This document shows, in pieces, positions 57,537 to 64,000 of a stretch of DNA of 64,000 nt (position 1 is the stretch's first letter; each line of letters starts with the position of its first letter). The translations under genes were made by a program, and so were the position numbers. This DNA comes from Actinoplanes italicus (lineage in GTDB: Bacteria; Actinomycetota; Actinomycetes; Mycobacteriales; Micromonosporaceae), in the NCBI RefSeq assembly GCF_003001815.1, contig NZ_PVMZ01000016.1, positions 186,001-250,000 on the forward strand, read 5' to 3'. The notes below the pieces were generated by a model that ran no database searches, was not told the origin of the DNA, and saw only the letters and a list, made by a program, of their open reading frames with translations.

Positions 57537-58915
57537 GAGACCCGGAAGGTCGCGTCCTGGCGCTCCGACGCGCCGGTGCCGATCGGGTCGATGCGCAGCA
57601 CGTAGTTCGAGTGGCGCAGGTAGCGATCGGGCACGTTGTACGAGCGGAACGACGACCAGCCGGCATCGGCAAGGCCCGCGACCTGGGTGAACGTGGCGTC
57701 GGCCCGGAACGTGGCGGTGTTGTCGTTCGCGTCGAGGCGGACGGCGTAGTTGCTGTGCCGCAGGTAGCGGCCCGGGAGGTTGACCGACTCGAACGACACA
57801 CCGGTGCCGGCCAGACCGGCGACCATCCGCCAGAGCTGGTCCTGGTGCGGGTCGAACGGGTAGGCGTCGATCCGGCCGATGTTGCTCGCGTGGCGTACGT
57901 ACCGGTCCGGGAAGTTGTACGACTTGAGCCGCACCCAGGCCGGCAGTCCCCAGCGGGTGACCAGGCCGTCGTACTCGGCGGCGGTGATGCCGGCGATCGA
58001 GCCGTGCTTGGCGTTCAGCGGCGGCGTGAAGTCGCGCTGACCGAGCACGGTCCACGAGTTGGCGCCGACATTGGACGTGCTCCAGGCGTAGTAGTCGTTG
58101 TTGACAGGGCTGAACGAGTCGCCCCACAGCCGCCAGCCGCTGCCGGAGTTGTTCTTGATCAGCAGCGGGGCCTCGATGGCGCTGCCCTGCCGCAGCCCGC
58201 TGGTGTAGTTGCTGTACGTGTTCGGGTTGCCGCTGGCCGACCGGGCGCCGTAGAGCAGGCCGTCGCTGAGGTTCTTGTAGTACATGTAGAAGGTCGAGCC
58301 GTCGGCCACGATGTCGGCGTCCAGCACCGGGTAGCCGGGGCTGAAGTAGACCGAATTCGTGGTGACCGTACGGAAGTCCGACGTGTAGTTGACCATGAAC
58401 ACGTCCTGGCCGTTGTTGGCCGAGTACACGATCGCGTACTGGTTGCGCGACGGCACCCAGAACGCGGTCGGCGCCCAGGTGTGGGTGTTCAGGGTGTGCA
58501 TCCGGATCCGGCGGTATCCGGTGAAGCTGCGCAGGTCGGTGGAGTCCCAGACGTGCAGGTACTGGTTGTTCTCGGTGAAGATGCGCCCGCGCAGGTCGGT
58601 GGCGAGCACGACGAACGTGCCGTCCTGTTTGCGCAGTATGAACGGGTCGCGCAGTCCGAGGGTGCCGGCGGTCGGGGTGGCCACCGGGTTGTTCTGGTTC
58701 AGCGGGCGCCAGTTGAGGCCGTCGGTACTGACCGCCAGGTGCAGGGCGTAACTGTCACCGCTCTGGTTCGGCGTCTCCTTGAAGTAGCCGAAGACGTAGG
58801 CGGCGTTGGCGGCCAGCGCGGCCGACTGGGTGCCGAGCAGGGTCGCTCCGCCGGTCGCGGTGGTGAGGGCGCCGAGGGCGGTGAGGCGGTGGAAGTCTCT
58901 TCGGGACAGCGGCAC
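57533..58915 (-). CDS. Secreted GH43-type arabinosidase-like enzyme with AbfB (CBM42) domain
   Basis: This is a 460-residue exported protein. A twin-arginine signal (LSRRDFHRLTALGALTTATG) precedes a five-bladed propeller. The likely GH43 acidic residues are Asp in LGLRDPFILRKQ, Asp in PVLDADIVADG and Glu in GSAIEAPLLIKN. The C-terminal 140 residues are an AbfB arabinose-binding trefoil with three repeats of the type SYNFPDRYVRHAS, SVNLPGRYLRHSN and SYNVPDRYLRHSN. It would act on arabinan or arabinogalactan side chains. It is co-translated with GH27 and divergent from the endo-arabinanase. Confidence 0.85.
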   Translation of the reverse strand: MPLSRRDFHRLTALGALTTATGGATLLGTQSAALAANAAYVFGYFKETPNQSGDSYALHLAVSTDGLNWRPLNQNNPVATPTAGTLGLRDPFILRKQDGTFVVLATDLRGRIFTENNQYLHVWDSTDLRSFTGYRRIRMHTLNTHTWAPTAFWVPSRNQYAIVYSANNGQDVFMVNYTSDFRTVTTNSVYFSPGYPVLDADIVADGSTFYMYYKNLSDGLLYGARSASGNPNTYSNYTSGLRQGSAIEAPLLIKNNSGSGWRLWGDSFSPVNNDYYAWSTSNVGANSWTVLGQRDFTPPLNAKHGSIAGITAAEYDGLVTRWGLPAWVRLKSYNFPDRYVRHASNIGRIDAYPFDPHQDQLWRMVAGLAGTGVSFESVNLPGRYLRHSNYAVRLDANDNTATFRADATFTQVAGLADAGWSSFRSYNVPDRYLRHSNYVLRIDPIGTGASERQDATFRVS

Positions 58916-58962
58916 GGTATCTGCCTTTCGGCGGGGAAGGTTACCGTCATGTTTCGCGAAAA

Positions 58963-58991
58963 GTGTTATCGCTCACATGGATGCCTGTCAA
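58963..58991 (-). promoter_or_regulatory. Promoter and operator of the GH43-CBM42/GH27 operon
   Basis: On the minus strand TTGACA (58991-58986) and TAACAC (58968-58963) are 17 bases apart. The -10 overlaps GTGAGCGATAAC (58976-58965), which matches 10 of 12 bases of the perfect site at 59110 and resembles LacI-family operators. Confidence 0.6.
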
Positions 58992-59032
58992 GACACCGCT
59001 TTGCAGCGCGGCAATTTATCGGTGTGCGTCGA

Positions 59033-59038
59033 TTGACA
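59033..59038 (+). promoter_or_regulatory. -35 element for the endo-arabinanase operon
   Basis: A consensus TTGACA lies 120 bases before the ATG at 59153. The matching -10 (CACAGT, 18 bases downstream) is weak, so the promoter is tentative. Confidence 0.35.
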
Positions 59039-59109
59039 CCTCTGCCGAACGAGGGGCACAGTGGGATCCCCCGCGCATCGCCGGGCTCTTCACATCGATG
59101 CGATGCGCT

Positions 59110-59121
59110 GTTAGCGCTAAC
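59110..59121. promoter_or_regulatory. Perfect palindrome GTTAGCGCTAAC ahead of the endo-arabinanase
   Basis: This 12-base perfect palindrome with the central GCGC typical of LacI-family sites lies 31 bases before the ATG at 59153. Similar motifs precede arabinose and arabinan genes in streptomycetes. It differs from the AAGCGCTT class near 14-33 kb, so a separate regulator is expected. Confidence 0.6.
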
Positions 59122-59152
59122 CCCTACCCGCCCCTGAGTGGAAGGCATCCCC

Positions 59153-60193
59153 ATGTCCCAGTACCGGATTCCCCGTCGAGCGTGGCTCGTCATGCCGGTC
59201 GCCGCAGTCATCGCCGCCATGTCGGCAGTGGCGTTGCACGCCGAGGCAGCCGTGCAACCGCCGGCCCAGGCGGCACCCGCCGTGGCCGCGACACCGACCA
59301 CACCGCCGGCCTCCTACCCCGGCCCGGGCGCCGTCTCCGGCGCCACCGGCACCCACGACCCCACGATGGTCAAGACACCCGGCGGCACGTACATCGTGGC
59401 GCAGACCGGGAACAACATCCGGCTGACCACGTCGACCGACCGGACGGCGTTCCGGGAAGCGGGCGCGGCCTTCCCGAACGGGGCGCCGTGGACCACGACC
59501 TACACCGGTGGCAGCGCCAACCTGTGGGCGCCCGACATCTCCTACCACAACGGCCAGTACTACCTGTACTACTCGGCTTCCACCTTCGGCTCGAACCGCT
59601 CGGCGATCTTCCTGGCCACGAGCCCCACCGGCGCATCCGGCAGCTGGACCAACCGCGGCCTGGTCATCTCGTCCAGCTCGTCGAACAACTACAACGCGAT
59701 CGACCCCAACCTGATCGTCGACGCCAACGGCCGCTGGTGGCTCAACTTCGGCTCGTTCTGGTCCGGTCTCCAGCAGATCGCGCTGAACCCGTCGACGGGC
59801 CTGCGCTCGGACAGCAGCATCCGGCTCATCGCGGGCCGTAACGGCGGGGCGATCGAGGCGCCGCACATGGTCAAGCGGGGCTCCTACTACTACCTGTGGA
59901 TGTCGTTCGACCGCTGCTGCCAGGGCGCCGCCAGCACGTACCGGATCATGGTCGGCCGTTCGACGAGCCCCAACGGGCCGTTCGTCGACCGCAGCGGCAA
60001 GACGCTGAACTCCGGTGGCGGCACCCAGGTGCTCGCCGGGCACGGCAGCATCCACGGTCCCGGCCACAATGCCGTGATCACCGACACCGACGCCGACGTG
60101 CTGGTCTACCACTACTACGCGAACAACGGCGCCTCGCGGCTCGGCATCAACCTGCTCGGCTACGACTCGGCCGGCTGGCCGTTCGCGTACTAG
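59153..60193 (+). CDS. Secreted endo-1,5-alpha-L-arabinanase, GH43
   Basis: This is a 346-residue exported enzyme with a Sec signal (residues 1-35; AWLVMPVAAVIAAMSAVAL). GH43 catalytic residues are Asp in GTHDPTMVKTPGG, Asp in AIDPNLIVDANGRWW and Glu in AIEAPHMVKRGSYYYLW. The single-domain propeller and the HGSIHGPGHNAVI end are typical of endo-arabinanases, which cut the backbone of linear arabinan. The ATG has GGAAGG nine bases upstream. It leads a plus-strand set with CBM13-GH43 and CE8. Confidence 0.92.
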   Translation: MSQYRIPRRAWLVMPVAAVIAAMSAVALHAEAAVQPPAQAAPAVAATPTTPPASYPGPGAVSGATGTHDPTMVKTPGGTYIVAQTGNNIRLTTSTDRTAFREAGAAFPNGAPWTTTYTGGSANLWAPDISYHNGQYYLYYSASTFGSNRSAIFLATSPTGASGSWTNRGLVISSSSSNNYNAIDPNLIVDANGRWWLNFGSFWSGLQQIALNPSTGLRSDSSIRLIAGRNGGAIEAPHMVKRGSYYYLWMSFDRCCQGAASTYRIMVGRSTSPNGPFVDRSGKTLNSGGGTQVLAGHGSIHGPGHNAVITDTDADVLVYHYYANNGASRLGINLLGYDSAGWPFAY

Positions 60194-60204
60194 GAGGTGC
60201 AGAC

Positions 60205-61665
60205 ATGAGAAACCGCATCCTGACCGCGGCCGCCACCGTGCTGCTCGCCGCCGTCGGCATCGTCACCGTCACGACCACCGCGGACGCCGCCACGGTCCAG
60301 CCCGGCACCCCGTACGTCCTGGTCAACCGCAACAGCGGCAAGGCACTGGACGTCTACAACCTGGCCACCGGCGACGGTGCCGCCATCAACCAGTACACCC
60401 GCAACGACGGGGCCTGGCAGCAGTGGAAGTTCCTCGACTCGGGCTCCGGCTGGTACCGGGTGCAGTCGGTGCACAGCGGCAAGGTCCTCGACCTGCCGTC
60501 GAGCACCGACGGCATCCAACTGGTCCAGAACGCCGACCGTAACGACGCCCGCCAGCAGTTCCGTCTCGCCGACTCGGCCGGCGGCCACGTCCGCCTGATC
60601 AACCGATCCAGCGGCAAGGCCCTCGAGGTCTGGGAGTGGTCGACCGCCGACGGCGCCCGGGTCTCGCAGTACCAGGACCTGGACGGCGCCAACCAGCAGT
60701 GGCAGCTCGTTGCGCTGACCACGGCCGCGCGGACGTTCACCAACCCGATCAAGCGGGGCGGCCCGGACCCGTGGCTGCAGCACCACAACGGCTACTACTA
60801 CCTGGCCACGACCACCTGGAACTCGACCGTCACCATGCGCCGGGCCACCACGCTGGCCGGGCTGGCCAGCGCCGCCGACCAGGTGATCTTCAACCTTGCC
60901 GGTCGGGCCAACGGCTGCTGCAACATGTGGGCGCCGGAGTTCCACCTGATCAACGGGCGCTGGTACTTCTACTACACGGCCGGGCAGAACGTGTCCGACT
61001 ACAACCCCACCCAGCGCCTGCACGTGCTGGAGTCGGCGGGGACCGACCCGATGGGCCCGTACACGTTCAAGGCGGACCTCGGCAACGAGTGGGCCCTGGA
61101 CGCCAGCGTGCTCAAGGTCGGCAGCAACCTCTACCTGATGGGCACCTACAACGCCGGTGGCTCCTACGGACAGAGCAACTTCATCCAGCGCCTGTCCAAC
61201 CCGTACACCCTGACCGGCTCCCGGGTCCGGCTGAGCTCGCCGACGCTGTCCTGGGAACGGCAGACCGGCGCCGTCAACGAGGGACCGGAGCCGCTGTACC
61301 ACGACGGCAAGGTCATGGTCGTCTACTCGGCGTCGGCGTGCTGGGGGCCCGACTACAAGCTCGGGCTGCTCACGCTGACCGGCACCGACCCGCTGAACAT
61401 GGCGCACTGGACGAAGAAGTCCACACCGGTCTTCCAGCGCAGCGACGCCAACGGCGTGTTCGCCCCCGGCCACAACGGCTTCTTCAAGAGCCCGGACGGC
61501 ACCGAGGACTGGATCGTCTACCACGCCAACGACTCCGCGGGCGGCGGCTGCGACATGAACCGGTCCACCCGCGCCCAGAGGTTCACCTGGAACAGCGACG
61601 GAACACCCAACTTCGGCACGCCGGTACGCCTCGGCGTCACCCTGACCGCACCGTCCGGGGAGTGA
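60205..61665 (+). CDS. Secreted CBM13 (ricin B) + GH43 alpha-L-arabinofuranosidase
   Basis: This is a 486-residue exported protein. After the signal peptide (MRNRILTAAATVLLAAVGIV) comes a ricin-B-type binding domain (YVLVNRNSGKALDVYNLATG, QQWKF, SGKALEVWEWST and QQWQL; about 30-170). The GH43 propeller follows, with Asp in IKRGGPDPWLQHHNGYYYLA, Asp in WALDASVLKVG and Glu in VNEGPEPLYHDGK. This form resembles exo-arabinofuranosidases that release arabinose from oligomers made by the endo-arabinanase. GGAGG is seven bases before the ATG, and the gene is 11 bases after the previous stop. Confidence 0.9.
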   Translation: MRNRILTAAATVLLAAVGIVTVTTTADAATVQPGTPYVLVNRNSGKALDVYNLATGDGAAINQYTRNDGAWQQWKFLDSGSGWYRVQSVHSGKVLDLPSSTDGIQLVQNADRNDARQQFRLADSAGGHVRLINRSSGKALEVWEWSTADGARVSQYQDLDGANQQWQLVALTTAARTFTNPIKRGGPDPWLQHHNGYYYLATTTWNSTVTMRRATTLAGLASAADQVIFNLAGRANGCCNMWAPEFHLINGRWYFYYTAGQNVSDYNPTQRLHVLESAGTDPMGPYTFKADLGNEWALDASVLKVGSNLYLMGTYNAGGSYGQSNFIQRLSNPYTLTGSRVRLSSPTLSWERQTGAVNEGPEPLYHDGKVMVVYSASACWGPDYKLGLLTLTGTDPLNMAHWTKKSTPVFQRSDANGVFAPGHNGFFKSPDGTEDWIVYHANDSAGGGCDMNRSTRAQRFTWNSDGTPNFGTPVRLGVTLTAPSGE

Positions 61666-61668
61666 GCC

Positions 61669-62658
61669 GTGATCACCCGCCGCCTGAGCGCCGTCGCCGC
61701 CGTCGCCGCGATCTCCGTCCCGCTGTTCGCCGGTAACGCCTCCGCCGCGGCAGCGATCACGGTCGCCGCCGACGGAAGCGGCAACTACCGCACCATCCAG
61801 CAGGCGGTCGCGGCCGCCACGACCGGCACGGTCATCACCGTCAAGGCCGGCACCTACCAGGGGCAGGTCAGCATCCCGGCGGCCAAGTCGGGCATCACCA
61901 TCAAGGGCGCCACCGGCACCTCGACCGACATCGTCATCACCGGGAACACCCCGCAGTCGACCGCCGGGGCGGCCGGTAGCGCCACCGTCCTCAACATGGC
62001 GGCGAACACCAGCATCACCGGGGTGACGATCGCCAACACGTACGGCTCAGGAAGTCAGGCACTTGCCCTGTATGCCGGCGGTGACCGGCAGGTCTACCGC
62101 AACGTCCGGCTGCTCGGCCGTCAGGACACGTTCCTGTCGTGGGGCGGCACCGGCAGCAGTCAGGTGCGGCAGTACGTCTACAAGAGCTACATCGAGGGTG
62201 ACGTCGACTTCATCTACGGCAACGGCGCCCTGGTCATCGACAGCACCACGATCAGGTCCCTGGACCGCGGCAGCAGCAACAACGGCTACATCACCGCCGC
62301 AGCCACCAACAAGGCGAACAAGTACGGCATCCTGATCACCAGATCGACGCTCACCAGCAGCGCCGCGAGCCAGACGGTGGCCCTCGGGCGCTGCTGGCAC
62401 GCGGGGGGCTCGGCCGACGCCATCGGTCAGGTCCTGATCCGGGACTCCGCTCTCGGTGGCCACATCCGGCAGGCCGGGGCGTGGCAGGACATGAGCGGCT
62501 TCTCCTGGAAGACCTGCCGGTTCAGCGAGTACAACAACACCGGAGCCGGAGCCACCGGTGGCACCGCCGACCGGCCACGGATGAGTGCCGCGACGGCGGC
62601 CGACCACACCGCGCAGAAGTATCTGGCCGGCAGCGACGGCTGGAACCCGGTCCAGTAG
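61669..62658 (+). CDS. Secreted pectin methylesterase, CE8
   Basis: This is a 329-residue exported esterase. The signal peptide (residues 1-26, ending ASA) is followed by the CE8 beta-helix: VAADGSGNYRTIQQAVAAA, first catalytic motif GRQDTFLS (Asp), second EGDVDFIYGNG (Asp) and LGRCWHAGG with the arginine that completes the site. It removes methyl groups from homogalacturonan and so prepares pectin for the pectate lyases near 10-15 kb. The GTG start lies three bases after the GH43 stop, and GGGGAGTGA covers both. It ends at a strong bidirectional hairpin. Confidence 0.93.
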   Translation: MITRRLSAVAAVAAISVPLFAGNASAAAAITVAADGSGNYRTIQQAVAAATTGTVITVKAGTYQGQVSIPAAKSGITIKGATGTSTDIVITGNTPQSTAGAAGSATVLNMAANTSITGVTIANTYGSGSQALALYAGGDRQVYRNVRLLGRQDTFLSWGGTGSSQVRQYVYKSYIEGDVDFIYGNGALVIDSTTIRSLDRGSSNNGYITAAATNKANKYGILITRSTLTSSAASQTVALGRCWHAGGSADAIGQVLIRDSALGGHIRQAGAWQDMSGFSWKTCRFSEYNNTGAGATGGTADRPRMSAATAADHTAQKYLAGSDGWNPVQ

Positions 62659-62666
62659 TCACGGCA

Positions 62667-62702
62667 CCCGCTCCCGGCCCTCGGACGAGGACCGGGAGCG
62701 GG
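62667..62702. terminator. Bidirectional terminator between CE8 and the GH43-CBM42 gene
   Basis: Eleven perfectly paired bases (CCCGCTCCCGG / CCGGGAGCGGG) enclose an inner CCTCG-GA-CGAGG stem. It lies eight bases after the CE8 stop and eight before the end of the convergent gene, so it ends both. Confidence 0.85.
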
Positions 62703-62710
62703 GGTCGGGA

Positions 62711-64000
62711 TCAGAGGGTCGGCACGACCGGCTGGATGGTGCCGTCGGCGTTGAACCGCAGCGGGTCGATGGTGGTCTCGCGGTTGGTGCCGTTGCCGGC
62801 CGGGATCGCGAACCGGTGGTAGGCGATGTACCAGGTGTCGCTGTCCGGGGCCTTCACGACCGACTGGTGCGCCGGGCCCTTGATGCCGAGGCCCAGGTTC
62901 TTGGACAGGATCGTGCCGCGGTGGGTCCACGGGCCGAGCGGTGAGGTGCTGGTGGAGTACTCGACGTGGTAGTTCTCCGAGCCGGTGTCGTCCACCGAGT
63001 ACGTCATGTAGTAGGTGCTGCCGCGCTTGAACACGAACGGCGCCTCGCGGAAGTTCGGCAGGCTCAACGTACGGACCTGGGCCGTGTCGTACGAGATCAT
63101 GTCGGTGTTGAGCGGCACCACGTAGGCGTAGCCGTTGCCCCAGTAGAGGTAGGCCTTCCCGTCGGTGTCGACGAACGAGTGCGGGTCGATCATCTGGCCG
63201 CTGCGGAACCCGGCCGGCACGAGCGGGCGGCCGAGCGGATCGGTGAACGGCCCGGTCGGGCTGGTGGAGGTGGCCACGCCGATGTTGGTGGCGCCGCTGA
63301 AGTAGAAGTAGTAGCGGCTGTTGCGGTACGCGATGGTCGGCGCCCAGGCGCGGTCGGCGGCCCAGTCGATCTGGGTGGCCAGGTCCAGGATGGTGCCGTG
63401 GTCGGTCCAGTTCACCAGGTCGGCCGAGGAGAACGCCTTGAACCGGCTGCCGGACCAGCCGTTGTAGCCGTCGGTGGTGGGGTAGATGTAATAGCGGCCG
63501 TTGAGGTAGGCGATGTTCGGATCGGCGTACAGGCCCTTGAGGATCGGGCTGCGGCGCCCGGCCACCCACGGCGTGGTCACGCGCCACGAGCTGTCGGCGG
63601 CGAAGGTGCCGGCGTTGGTGGTCGACGGGTCGATCCAGATCTGGTTGTCACGGTGCCGGAGGAACCGTCCGGGGTAGTTGAACGACTCCAGGCGTACGGA
63701 TCCGCTGACCGAGCCGTCGCGGACGCAGAAGGTGGCGTCGGCCAGGAATGTCGCGGTGCCGGCGTTGGTCTCGAGCCGGACCCGGTAGTCGCGGTGCCGC
63801 AGCCACATGCCGTTGGCGGCCTGGAACGACACGCATCCGGCGCCACCGGCGAGGCCGGGCGTGACGGTGAAGGTGGCGTCGCTCTTGACCTGGGCCGAGC
63901 TGCTCGACGTGACCGCCGCGATGCCGCCGAGATAGTCGGCGTGCCGCAGGTAGGAGCCGGAGACGTTGACCGATTGCAGCGACCGAGCACCGGTGGGGAT
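62711..64000 (-). CDS. CBM42 (AbfB) + GH43 arabinofuranosidase, N-terminus beyond the window
   Basis: The frame is open to the window end, so at least 429 residues are present and the start is missing. The visible N-terminal part is an AbfB trefoil (SVNVSGSYLRHADYLGGIAA, FQAANGMWLRHRDYRVRL, SFNYPGRFLRHRDNQIWI). The rest is a GH43 propeller: Asp in KGLYADPNIAYLNGRYYIYP, Asp in QMIDPHSFVDTDGKAYLYW and Glu in NFREAPFVFKRGSTYYMTYS. The order is the reverse of the neighbour at 57.5 kb, where CBM42 is C-terminal. A signal peptide would be upstream of the window. Confidence 0.88.
   Translation of the reverse strand: MPTGARSLQSVNVSGSYLRHADYLGGIAAVTSSSSAQVKSDATFTVTPGLAGGAGCVSFQAANGMWLRHRDYRVRLETNAGTATFLADATFCVRDGSVSGSVRLESFNYPGRFLRHRDNQIWIDPSTTNAGTFAADSSWRVTTPWVAGRRSPILKGLYADPNIAYLNGRYYIYPTTDGYNGWSGSRFKAFSSADLVNWTDHGTILDLATQIDWAADRAWAPTIAYRNSRYYFYFSGATNIGVATSTSPTGPFTDPLGRPLVPAGFRSGQMIDPHSFVDTDGKAYLYWGNGYAYVVPLNTDMISYDTAQVRTLSLPNFREAPFVFKRGSTYYMTYSVDDTGSENYHVEYSTSTSPLGPWTHRGTILSKNLGLGIKGPAHQSVVKAPDSDTWYIAYHRFAIPAGNGTNRETTIDPLRFNADGTIQPVVPTL

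Overview
High-GC actinobacterial chromosome, most likely a Micromonosporaceae member such as Actinoplanes. This is inferred from about 70% GC, many GTG and TTG starts, TGATG/ATGA gene overlaps, leaderless promoters, a mycothiol-dependent enzyme, a MelC1/MelC2 tyrosinase pair, and very many secreted plant-polysaccharide enzymes. No phage or plasmid backbone, rRNA, tRNA or CRISPR array was seen.

Layout. 1-5.2 kb: the end of an FxsC/FxsT locus (TIR-like protein, then a MinD-like/TIR-like/NB-ARC/TPR protein) after a cut-off gene. 5.5-9.7 kb: an alpha/beta hydrolase and a type I modification pair, hsdM and hsdS, split by the relic of an IS200/IS605-type insertion; no hsdR is visible. 9.6-15.4 kb: four tandem, overlapping PL1 pectate lyases divergent from a PL9 lyase. 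15.5-19.2 kb: a BrkB/maleylpyruvate isomerase-like in-frame fusion, then a repeat island with three unrelated tandem arrays around a small NTF2-like gene. 19.2-35.1 kb: a hemicellulose/pectin utilisation region with CE7 esterase, LacI regulator, LplB/YtcP/LplA-type ABC importer, GH39, YesL-like protein, GH42, then GH67 divergent from a PL11 rhamnogalacturonan lyase. A VHL-beta membrane protein and a truncated trypsin-like protein interrupt it.

35-55.8 kb: mostly ordinary accessory and metabolic genes: an OsmC/flavoprotein pair, a metX-metY-CoA-binding operon, an SGNH hydrolase, an alcohol dehydrogenase divergent from a second LacI regulator, a PD-(D/E)XK protein, HxlR with its target, a tyrosinase locus with an extra MelC1-like protein, a GH5-like glycanase, a Rox-like flavin monooxygenase behind a possible leader peptide, and RidA divergent from a CGNR regulator. 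55.9-64 kb: an arabinan/arabinogalactan/pectin cluster (GH27-CBM13, GH43-CBM42, GH43 endo-arabinanase, CBM13-GH43, CE8 pectin methylesterase, and a cut-off CBM42-GH43).

How it fits together. Secreted PL1, PL9, PL11, CE7, CE8, GH43 and GH27 enzymes would open pectin, rhamnogalacturonan, arabinan and acetylated glucuronoxylan outside the cell. The 21.4-29.1 kb operon imports oligosaccharides, which cytoplasmic GH39, GH42 and GH67 finish. Three near-identical GGAAAGCGCTTTCC-like palindromes (near 14.15, 21.36 and 32.88 kb) probably link the PL9, importer and PL11 promoters to the LacI protein at 20.2-21.3 kb. A different palindrome, GTTAGCGCTAAC, marks the arabinan promoters near 59 kb. All functions come from reading sequence and motifs; no database search was possible.
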